Assembly (NCBI GenBank): GCA_002455215.1
Contig: DKKK01000114.1
Coordinates: forward strand, 1 to 5,103
Length of the DNA: 5,103 nt
Source of the DNA: Anaerolineales bacterium UBA6668
GTDB taxonomy: Bacteria > Chloroflexota > Anaerolineae > Anaerolineales > UBA6668
Direction of reading: 5' to 3'
Every line of letters starts with the position of its first letter. Position 1 is the first letter of the stretch. The notes beneath the pieces were generated by a model, which worked only from the letters and a program-made list of their open reading frames with translations, did no database searches and had not been told where the DNA came from. Below, one piece after another: positions 1 to 5,103 of this stretch. A program made the translations under genes and the position numbers.

Positions 1-2
1 TC

Positions 3-848
3 ACTTATTTTGGGTCACTACCTCACACCAACCAATTTATCTACGCTTTGCGACATTCTTTGGCGATACGCCGCGCACAAACTGGGCAAGCGCACGATCT
101 ACCACCTTTGAAAAAGGTAGAGTTGGCGCCTTTATGTTGGGCCACAGAACGCCCGCTGGTAAGTGTGATAGTACCGACCTATAATCGCGCCCCCATCATT
201 GGGCAAGCGTTGGAGAGCATTTTTGCCCAAACCTATACCAATATTGAAGTTATCGTGATTGATGATGGTTCAACCGATGGCACAGCCGAAATTGTGCAAT
301 CTTTTGCAGGTGTACGCTATCACTTTCAAAGCAATCATGGCGCGGCAAGCGCTCGCAACACCGGTTTACAATTGGCACAGGGCAATTTCATCGCATTTTT
401 AGATTCGGACGATTCATGGGAATCAAACAAATTGCTACAACAAGTTGAATTGTTGCTCAGTCGCCCCCAGTTAGATTTTGTCTTAGGGCAAGTACAGCAT
501 TATCTTGACAAAGATACCCCCGTCCCCAAAAGTTGGGTAAGACCCAGTCTATTTTTACAGCCGTACAATGGTTATTTATTAAGTTGTTTACTTGCCAAGC
601 AAACCTGCTTCGCGCAAGTGGGTAAATTTGACTCGACCTTCCAAGTGAGTGAAGATGCCGATTGGTTTTTTCGGGCACGCGATGCAGGGTTACAATCAGT
701 TGTCTTGCAAGACGTGGTGCTACACCGCAAGATTCATAACGGCAACTTAACCCACCGTACCCAAGAAATTCAAAAAACGCTCCTTCAACTGACACGTTCT
801 TCGCTTCAGCGCAAACGTTTAGCCGCCATTAAAGCCACGGTTCCATGA
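3..848 (+). CDS. Family 2 glycosyltransferase (GT-A fold), probably 5'-truncated by the window edge
   Basis: This is likely an inverting glycosyltransferase that moves a sugar from a nucleotide-sugar donor to a glycan or other acceptor at the cytoplasmic face. Numbering from the TTG at 48, the GT2 N-terminal strand motif VSVIVPTYNR is at residues 38-47 and the nucleotide-binding IDDGSTDGT at 71-79. SARN is at 101-104, the metal-binding DxD as FLDSDD at 117-122, and the acidic EDADW, in the usual catalytic-base region, at 202-206. A basic tail with HxxxHNGN and RSSLQRKR closes the protein. No in-frame ATG lies before the GT2 core. The frame has no stop back to base 3, so 48 (TTG, no Shine-Dalgarno) is only a possible start. 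About 37 residues precede the core, so the true start, or an extra N-terminal domain, may lie outside the window. The stop overlaps the next gene in ATGA. It resembles the second glycosyltransferase at 3133-3843. Family assignment is firm; sugar and acceptor are unknown. Confidence 0.9.
   Translation, partial: TYFGSLPHTNQFIYALRHSLAIRRAQTGQAHDLPPLKKVELAPLCWATERPLVSVIVPTYNRAPIIGQALESIFAQTYTNIEVIVIDDGSTDGTAEIVQSFAGVRYHFQSNHGAASARNTGLQLAQGNFIAFLDSDDSWESNKLLQQVELLLSRPQLDFVLGQVQHYLDKDTPVPKSWVRPSLFLQPYNGYLLSCLLAKQTCFAQVGKFDSTFQVSEDADWFFRARDAGLQSVVLQDVVLHRKIHNGNLTHRTQEIQKTLLQLTRSSLQRKRLAAIKATVP
845..848 (+). promoter_or_regulatory. ATGA stop-start overlap (translational coupling)
   Basis: The TGA stop of the first glycosyltransferase shares bases with the ATG of the sulfotransferase. 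No purine-rich ribosome binding site is seen just upstream (the sequence is a GCCACGGTTCC stretch). Re-initiation by terminating ribosomes is therefore the likely route to translation of the second gene. The overlap is seen directly; the coupling is inferred. Confidence 0.7.
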
Positions 849-1954
849 ACAACCGCACATTCCAAATAATCCGCTTCATTTTTGCGGCATGGGTCTGGCG
901 AGTTTTTCAATTTTGCCAAAAATGTTTGCCGATTAAGCCGTCTGCGCCAGATGCGCTACTACTCATTGCCCAAATTTCTCCCCAAATGCACTTTATTTAT
1001 AGCAAATTGAAGTATGGAAACAAATTGCTATTTGAAAAAAAACATCTCAAGCTCATGGAGAAATTTTCACAGCCCAATACCGCCCCCGTTCAAAAGGTTT
1101 TGGCTTCTCTGATTGCTACACAGACCGGTAACACCCCATTGATGGAAGAGCAACTTCACCAAGTGCTGGTACAAACAAACCCACAATGGAAAAATCAAAC
1201 TTCCCTTGATAGCCCAGCCGATTTTCCTGATTTTCTGCTTCTGGGGGTATTAAAGTGTGGAACAACCACCCTGAATGAGCAATTTAAAAAGCACCCCGAT
1301 CTCGCCAATCCATTTAGCAAGGAGTTATTTTATTGGGGTGAAAGCATGTGTGGATACGGGTTAGAATGGTATCGGGCGGCATTCTTGCGAAAAAAACCGG
1401 GCGCAAGTTTTCACACCTATGAATGCACACCCAATTACTTTGCTAATCCTATCGCTATCGAACAAATATCAACTTACATGCCCCAAAAAAAGTTTATTGT
1501 GATGTTGCGAAACCCAGCAACGCGAGCCCGTTCTAGTTACTATTTCTTTAAAAAGCACGGCTGGGTCAAAGCCACTAGCTTTGATGAGATGGTGACACTG
1601 GAAACGTCTTTTTTGCAAAATGATCTTTCAATGATAACCAGCTATCACGTTCAGCATCTTCACCACGGGCTTTACGATTATTGGATACAAAAATGGCTGG
1701 AAAAGATTGCCAAAGAACAGTTTTTGTTTATTAAATTTGAGCAATTTATTAGCGAACCACAAAAAGAACTTAAGAAAATTTCGGGTTTTCTAGGTATCAA
1801 AGCATTTCCCAGTGTTCCCCTTCTACAATCGAACCCAACCCAATATCCTGGCAGTCAAGAGCAAGATTTACCCGCCTTACAAAAGCTGGAAGAATTCTAC
1901 AAAAAACACAATGCCAAACTAACCGAATTGATAGGGAGTGAATTTAAATGGTAA
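845..1954 (+). CDS. PAPS-dependent sulfotransferase (carbohydrate sulfotransferase-like)
   Basis: This protein likely transfers sulfate from 3'-phosphoadenosine-5'-phosphosulfate (PAPS) to a hydroxyl of a sugar or other acceptor. The 369-residue product carries the 5'-phosphosulfate loop as FLLLGVLKCGTTTL at residues 130-143, with Lys137 as the expected catalytic lysine. HPDL follows at 150-153 and SKELFYW at 158-164, a segment typical of this family. The 3'-phosphate-binding motif is IVMLRNPATRARSSYYF at 218-234, with Arg222 and Ser230 in the expected places. The C-terminal end (LEEFYKKHNAKLTELIG, 348-364) matches the usual tail of heparan/GAG-type sulfotransferases. About 125 residues precede the catalytic domain. 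They begin with an aromatic, hydrophobic but Arg-containing stretch (6-24) that could be an amphipathic or membrane-contacting helix, followed by a helical region of unknown function. The ATG at 845 overlaps the preceding stop. Local GC drops to about 30% in places (1021-1080, 1681-1800), lower than the last gene. Acceptor unknown. Confidence 0.88.
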   Translation: MNNRTFQIIRFIFAAWVWRVFQFCQKCLPIKPSAPDALLLIAQISPQMHFIYSKLKYGNKLLFEKKHLKLMEKFSQPNTAPVQKVLASLIATQTGNTPLMEEQLHQVLVQTNPQWKNQTSLDSPADFPDFLLLGVLKCGTTTLNEQFKKHPDLANPFSKELFYWGESMCGYGLEWYRAAFLRKKPGASFHTYECTPNYFANPIAIEQISTYMPQKKFIVMLRNPATRARSSYYFFKKHGWVKATSFDEMVTLETSFLQNDLSMITSYHVQHLHHGLYDYWIQKWLEKIAKEQFLFIKFEQFISEPQKELKKISGFLGIKAFPSVPLLQSNPTQYPGSQEQDLPALQKLEEFYKKHNAKLTELIGSEFKW

Positions 1955-1979
1955 ATCCTTCTTCGCAAAGCGCACAATT

Positions 1980-3116
1980 ATGAGCCAACTCTCCAATGAT
2001 GAAATTTTATTGCTTACTGCCTGCCTACTGCCCAAAGAGCAAGCATTGCTCGCTTGGCAGGGGTGGATTGCCCGTAACAATATTGACAGCATCCCGTATG
2101 GCTGGGCGCGTTTGCTCCCACTGTTGTGGTGGAATCTGCATAAACACCAGATACAACACCCAGAAATGGCACGTTTACGGGGCTTGCAACGCCACCACTG
2201 GGCAAAAAACCAAACCCTATTCCAAACCTTGCCCGGCGTTTTACAAGCTTTCGCGGCTGACGGTATCCAAAGCATGTTACTCAAGGGAGTCGCATTGGCA
2301 ACTCACTATTACCCGAGCATCGGCTTGCGCCCGATGGCAGATATAGACCTGTATGTCCCACCTGAAAAAGCAATTCGGGCAATTGAAATTTTACAAGCGA
2401 CTGGTTGGAAAATCCTTGACCCAGCGGTACAAGCAATTTCGCCAGAATTTATTCAACACAAACATGCGCTCAGTTTTATAAATTCGCAGGGAAAAGAAAT
2501 TGACTTACATTGGTATATCATGCCCGAAGCAATGAACTCGTCTGAAGATTTGCTGGTTTGGCAATCCGCAACAGACCTGCAAATCGGCAAAACCCAAGTA
2601 AAAATTCCCGCCCCCCATCACTTGCTACTGCATACTTGTGTGCATGGCGCTAAATGGAATCCGATTCACCCTATCCGCTGGGTAGCAGATGCCTACACCC
2701 TACTGCAAAAATGCGAAGATACGTTTAATTGGCAAGCTTTAGCAGAATCTGCTATCCGCCAAAAGCTGGCAATTCCACTGCACACCACCTTGCTCATCTT
2801 ACGGGAATTTCAAGCCAATGTGCCTACCACAACACTCCAGCAATTATCGCTCAAAAATTTACCGCTAGAACAACGGGTGGAATATCGCCTCCACCAACAC
2901 CCCAGCGGATACATTGGGTTGCGCCCAATTTTGCTATGGTTACGCTACTTAAGGGAAAAACAACCTATGAATCTGTGGGCAAAATTGTCGGGGTTTGTAC
3001 CCTATCTGCGCACACATTGGGGCTTAACACATTATCGGCAAATGCCCGGTTTTGTATTTGGGGAAATCCAAAAAAGAAACCGTCAAATTCAAGCCCGGCG
3101 AAAAAAAACGGGATAA
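1980..3116 (+). CDS. Nucleotidyltransferase-fold family protein (PF14907, NTP_transf_5 type)
   Basis: This is a member of the uncharacterised nucleotidyltransferase-like family PF14907, 378 residues from the ATG at 1980. The hallmark segments are LLKGVALATHYY at about residues 100-111, then GLRPMADIDLYVPP at 115-128, where Asp121 and Asp123 form the likely metal-binding DxD of the polymerase-beta-type fold. DLHW follows at 175-178, HLLLHTCVHG at 214-223 and RWVADAYTLL at 233-242. Catalytic activity is unproven for most members. From memory, relatives in lasso-peptide loci (paeninodin, pseudomycoidin) act with a kinase on a phosphorylated peptide, and others sit among polysaccharide genes. ATG 1980 is preferred because it gives the usual short lead-in to the LSxxExxLLxAC opening. 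An upstream in-frame GTG at 1938 would overlap the sulfotransferase end and has only an AGGGA directly abutting it. The gap to the preceding stop is 25 bases. The gene ends in a run of eight A residues six bases before its stop. Family call good; reaction and substrate unknown. Confidence 0.86.
   Translation: MSQLSNDEILLLTACLLPKEQALLAWQGWIARNNIDSIPYGWARLLPLLWWNLHKHQIQHPEMARLRGLQRHHWAKNQTLFQTLPGVLQAFAADGIQSMLLKGVALATHYYPSIGLRPMADIDLYVPPEKAIRAIEILQATGWKILDPAVQAISPEFIQHKHALSFINSQGKEIDLHWYIMPEAMNSSEDLLVWQSATDLQIGKTQVKIPAPHHLLLHTCVHGAKWNPIHPIRWVADAYTLLQKCEDTFNWQALAESAIRQKLAIPLHTTLLILREFQANVPTTTLQQLSLKNLPLEQRVEYRLHQHPSGYIGLRPILLWLRYLREKQPMNLWAKLSGFVPYLRTHWGLTHYRQMPGFVFGEIQKRNRQIQARRKKTG
3101..3108 (+). 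other. A8 homopolymer before the nucleotidyltransferase stop: possible slippage site
   Basis: Eight consecutive A bases lie in the last codons of the PF14907-like gene. The frame of the downstream glycosyltransferase is already open here (no stop from at least 3052). Loss of one A in the transcript or template, or a +1 ribosomal shift, would therefore fuse the two proteins into one chain with the join reading RRKKRDNFRKLQMK. The geometry is seen in the sequence. Whether slippage occurs, or whether this is a homopolymer sequencing error, cannot be told here. Confidence 0.4.
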
Positions 3117-3132
3117 CTTCCGCAAACTGCAA

Positions 3133-3843
3133 ATGAAAACCCCCAACCACTGCCCGATTAGTGTCGTCATCGTCACCAGAAACCGTGCGAACTATTTAGC
3201 CGAAGCGCTGGCAAGTGTTTTCGCACAAACCCTATTGCCCAGCCAGATTGTTGTCGTTGATGGGCATTCTTCTGACAACACGAAAAAGGTGATTCAAGCG
3301 TGGGATGGAATCAACTACATATTACAAAACGGACTTGGGCTAGCAAGCGCACGCAATCAAGGTATGAAGCTTTGCACGGGCGAATGGATCGCTTTCTTAG
3401 ACAGTGATGACCACTGGCATCCCGAAAAATTGGCGCACCAATATGCACAATTTTGCGATAACCCCACGCTGGATGCCTGCCTTTGCCAAGTACAATTCTA
3501 TTTACAGGAAGAAACTGCCCCACACGTTGGCATCTTACACCAGCAAAACGAGCTTGTAAAAACTGGGCTAACCCCCGGAGCGCTCTTGATGCGGCAATCG
3601 GTCATAGAAGAAATCGGGCTGTTTGATGAAAGCCTGCAAATCGCCTGCGATTCGGACTGGTTTGCACGCTTACTCGACAGCACCCTAGCAAAGTTTCTCC
3701 TACCAAAAGTTTTGCTTTACAAACGCCTGCATGCTCATAATTTGAGCGCCAATGTGCAACAATATCGCTCGGAAGTTTTACAAATGTTAAAACGAAGTAT
3801 CGCCCGCAAAAAACTTAAACAGCCTGCAAACAACACGCAATAA
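3133..3843 (+). CDS. Family 2 glycosyltransferase (GT-A fold), paralogue-like partner of the first
   Basis: This is likely a nucleotide-sugar-dependent inverting glycosyltransferase, 236 residues from the ATG at 3133. Motifs in order: ISVVIVTRNR at 9-18; VDGHSSDNT at 42-50, a variant of the usual DDGSTD loop that keeps the key Asp; SARN at 72-75; the metal-binding IAFLDSDDHW at 86-95; DSDW at 173-176; and a C-terminal YKRLHAHNLS with a basic RSIARKKL tail. SARN, IAFLDSDD, FAQT, the DxDWF segment, the H-x-x-N-L element and the R-S-x-RK tail are shared with the first glycosyltransferase, so the pair probably arose by duplication or belongs to one subfamily. The ATG at 3133 lies 16 bases after the preceding stop and puts the core strand at the usual distance from the N-terminus. 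A TTG at 3052 would add 27 basic residues and overlap the preceding gene, which is less likely. No Shine-Dalgarno is seen. No membrane segment is visible. Donor and acceptor unknown. Confidence 0.92.
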   Translation: MKTPNHCPISVVIVTRNRANYLAEALASVFAQTLLPSQIVVVDGHSSDNTKKVIQAWDGINYILQNGLGLASARNQGMKLCTGEWIAFLDSDDHWHPEKLAHQYAQFCDNPTLDACLCQVQFYLQEETAPHVGILHQQNELVKTGLTPGALLMRQSVIEEIGLFDESLQIACDSDWFARLLDSTLAKFLLPKVLLYKRLHAHNLSANVQQYRSEVLQMLKRSIARKKLKQPANNTQ

Positions 3844-3847
3844 ATGT

Positions 3848-4948
3848 ATGTTTCTTAATACTGTCAGCAAATCAAAATTCGCGCAACCTCCTATGCCTTA
3901 CCATCCCATTCACGTTGGCATTATCGGCGCGGGCATGTCCGCCCAAGTCTTTCACCTCCCCACCCTACTTACCACACCTGCCATGCAAGTGACGCACATC
4001 GTGGCACGCCAGCCCCCGACCTTTGCCCTTCCGCCACACATCAGCGTTCTGCCTACTGTTGAAGCGTTATTAAACACACCTACGCTGGACTTAGTCATCA
4101 TTGCAACGCCCAACATCACCCACTACCCGTTTGCCAAACAAGCCTTGCTCGCAGGCAAGCATGTGGTAATTGAAAAACCATTTACCAATCACGTGGTAGA
4201 AGCGCAAGAACTCATCACACTCGCAAAACGACAAAACCGCCTACTATCCGTCTATCACAACCGGCGTTGGGATGGCGATTTCTTAACTGTCAAGCACATC
4301 TTGGCAAGTGGCTGGCTTGGGCAATGGGTGAGCTTTGAGTCACGCTTTGACCGCTTCCGCCCGCAACTCAAAGCCAATGCGTGGCGTGAACAAAACCTAC
4401 CCGGCAGTGGCGTGCTGTTTGACCTAGCTCCGCACCTGATAGACCAAGCACTACAACTCTTTGGAATGCCCAAAACACTGCGAGCAGACCTACAAACCCA
4501 GCGAGATGGCGCAATAGTGGATGATTTTTTTGATGTGTGGTTGGGCTATGGCACATTGCAAGTGCGGCTTTCGGCGGGAATGCTGGTGCGCGATGTCAGT
4601 CCGCGCTTTGCTGTGCGTGGTACGCAGGGGATATTTACCAAATATGGCTTAGACCCGCAAGAAGCCCGCCTAAAAGCGGGCGAACTTCCCACCGCCAGCG
4701 ACTGGGGGCAAGAACCAGCCGAACACTGGGGGCATCTGCAAGCTGAGTGCAACGGCTTGCACGTGCAAGGGCAAGTAAAAACACTGGCAGGCAATTACCC
4801 CGCCTTTTATAGAAATATCGCCGCTGTGCTGAACGGTCAAGCTGAGCTCGCTGTTCAGCCGGAACAAGCCCTGCAAGTGATGCAATTATTGGAAATTGCA
4901 CACCAGAGTAACAGCAAAGGTGAAACTGTCACAATTGAATATACTTAG
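3848..4948 (+). CDS. Gfo/Idh/MocA-family NAD(P)-dependent oxidoreductase, YdgJ-like
   Basis: This is probably a dehydrogenase of a sugar, inositol or related polyol, cytoplasmic. From the ATG at 3848 (366 residues), the Rossmann nucleotide-binding motif VGIIGAGMSAQVFHLP is at 23-38, ATPNITH at 86-92, and the family EKP motif at 109-111 with Lys110 as catalytic lysine. SVYHNRRWDGDFLTVK follows at 134-149, FESRFDRFRPQ at 163-173, and the active-site DLAPHLIDQ at 192-200 with His196. KYGLDPQE (265-272) and GNYPAFY (315-321) lie near the end. These segments closely match what I recall of E. coli YdgJ and scyllo-inositol dehydrogenase-type relatives. A second in-frame ATG at 3893 would give a 351-residue protein that begins just before the Rossmann strand, the usual family length, and may be the true start; neither has a Shine-Dalgarno. 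The gene starts 4 bases after the glycosyltransferase stop, so it is co-oriented and probably co-transcribed. Its GC content (roughly 50-58% in sampled lines) exceeds that of the sulfotransferase. Substrate unproven. Confidence 0.93.
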   Translation: MFLNTVSKSKFAQPPMPYHPIHVGIIGAGMSAQVFHLPTLLTTPAMQVTHIVARQPPTFALPPHISVLPTVEALLNTPTLDLVIIATPNITHYPFAKQALLAGKHVVIEKPFTNHVVEAQELITLAKRQNRLLSVYHNRRWDGDFLTVKHILASGWLGQWVSFESRFDRFRPQLKANAWREQNLPGSGVLFDLAPHLIDQALQLFGMPKTLRADLQTQRDGAIVDDFFDVWLGYGTLQVRLSAGMLVRDVSPRFAVRGTQGIFTKYGLDPQEARLKAGELPTASDWGQEPAEHWGHLQAECNGLHVQGQVKTLAGNYPAFYRNIAAVLNGQAELAVQPEQALQVMQLLEIAHQSNSKGETVTIEYT

Positions 4949-5016
4949 CACGGTCACAGATTGCAGATTTTTGCTTTTTGGATAGAACGCAACGATTCAG
5001 TGCCAAGCAACCGCTT

Positions 5017-5071
5017 TGTCATTTCGAATGGGTGCTGACAACGTAATGTTAGCAAGAGTGAGAAATCTTTT
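5017..5071. repeat. Candidate dispersed intergenic repeat (GTCATTTCGA ... GAGAAATCTTT type)
   Basis: The left part reads TGTCATTTCGAATG and the right part GAGTGAGAAATCTTTTA. ATTTC at 5021-5025 is complementary to GAAAT at 5062-5066, so the ends can face each other around the central hairpin. Sequences of the form TGTCATTTCGA...GAGAAATCT are, as I recall, common dispersed intergenic elements in several bacterial genomes. The copy number in this genome cannot be seen from one window, so this is a resemblance, not a demonstrated repeat. Confidence 0.35.
5033..5054. repeat. Inverted repeat / hairpin, 8-bp stem with 6-base loop
   Basis: TGCTGACA (5033-5040) pairs with TGTTAGCA (5047-5054) around the loop ACGTAA. 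Seven pairs are Watson-Crick and one is G-U if transcribed rightward. No T-tract follows, so it is not a standard terminator. It sits at the centre of the repeat-like segment and could be its structural core. The pairing is seen directly; its function is unknown. Confidence 0.5.
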
Positions 5072-5103
5072 ATCTTCGGCACGGGTGGAAATTGCACTTT
5101 TTT

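Larger units (their letters stand above)
4949..5103. other. Non-coding 3' tail without a recognised gene
   Basis: The 155 bases after the oxidoreductase stop contain no convincing coding frame on either strand. They hold a short tandem-like CAGATTGCAGATT (4957-4969), a compact hairpin (5033-5054) and repeat-like flanks. No classical intrinsic terminator directly follows the last gene: the T-rich stretch at 4967-4979 is not preceded by a GC-rich stem. A run of six T bases reaches the window edge. No promoter could be assigned. Confidence 0.6.

Noticed and set aside
457..795. Open frame on the - strand inside the first glycosyltransferase
   Set aside because: It lies wholly inside a gene with clear GT2 motifs and its translation shows no recognisable domain.
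1919..2346. Open frames on both strands (- 1919-2284, + 1996-2346) inside the PF14907-like gene
   Set aside because: Their translations are Cys/Trp-rich with no domain pattern, while the PF14907 frame is fully explained; these are out-of-frame shadows.
2729..3136. Alternative + strand frame spanning the end of the PF14907-like gene
   Set aside because: It gives a low-complexity translation without motifs and runs across two genes in the wrong frame.
4255..4901. Several - strand and alternate-frame open stretches within the oxidoreductase
   Set aside because: The overlapping gene has convincing Rossmann, EKP and active-site motifs throughout. The multiple open frames reflect its higher GC content.
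5033..5054. Hairpin as an intrinsic terminator of the operon
   Set aside because: The stem is AT-balanced and is followed by AGAGTGAG, not a T tract.
4999..5103. Long-range pairing that could form a terminator-like switch: 4999-5006 with 5092-5098, or GTGCC 5000-5004 with GGCAC 5078-5082, ahead of the terminal T run
   Set aside because: The stems are only 5-7 pairs, one with a bulge, across loops of more than 70 bases. Such matches are expected by chance, and the window ends within the T run.
1..5103. CRISPR array, tRNA/rRNA, insertion sequence, or lasso precursor gene
   Set aside because: No regularly spaced repeats, RNA gene signatures, transposase motifs, terminal inverted repeats or short precursor-like frame were found on reading both strands.

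Overview
The window holds five densely packed genes, all on the + strand, plus about 155 bases of non-coding sequence at the 3' end. In order they are: a family 2 glycosyltransferase whose frame is open to the left edge; a PAPS-dependent sulfotransferase; a nucleotidyltransferase-fold protein of the PF14907 (NTP_transf_5) type; a second family 2 glycosyltransferase that resembles the first; and a Gfo/Idh/MocA-family NAD(P)-dependent oxidoreductase close to E. coli YdgJ. Junctions are tight: a 4-base ATGA overlap, then gaps of about 25, 16 and 4 bases. No promoter or terminator is visible between genes, so the set reads as one operon that probably begins upstream of the window.

The first four genes look like a tailoring cassette. 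Two glycosyltransferases bracket a sulfotransferase and a putative nucleotidyl- or phosphate-transferring enzyme. A plausible role is assembly and sulfation of a surface or secreted glycan, or decoration of a small molecule or peptide. PF14907 proteins are known from lasso-peptide tailoring loci as well as from polysaccharide neighbourhoods, but no precursor peptide, cyclase, transporter or polymerase lies in this window, so the substrate is unknown. The oxidoreductase may act on a sugar or inositol, or may simply be a co-transcribed housekeeping gene; it is more GC-rich than the sulfotransferase.

Organism: a bacterium of moderate GC content (mid-40s percent by eye), with compact operons and no clear Shine-Dalgarno sequence before any of the starts that can be checked. 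The taxon cannot be fixed from this. A cyanobacterium, a gammaproteobacterial sulfur oxidiser or another SD-poor lineage would all fit.

The 3' non-coding tail (4949-5103) contains a compact hairpin. It is flanked by sequence that resembles a dispersed intergenic repeat type (GTCATTTCGA ... GAGAAATCT) seen in various bacterial genomes. No RNA gene, CRISPR array, insertion sequence or attachment site was recognised.
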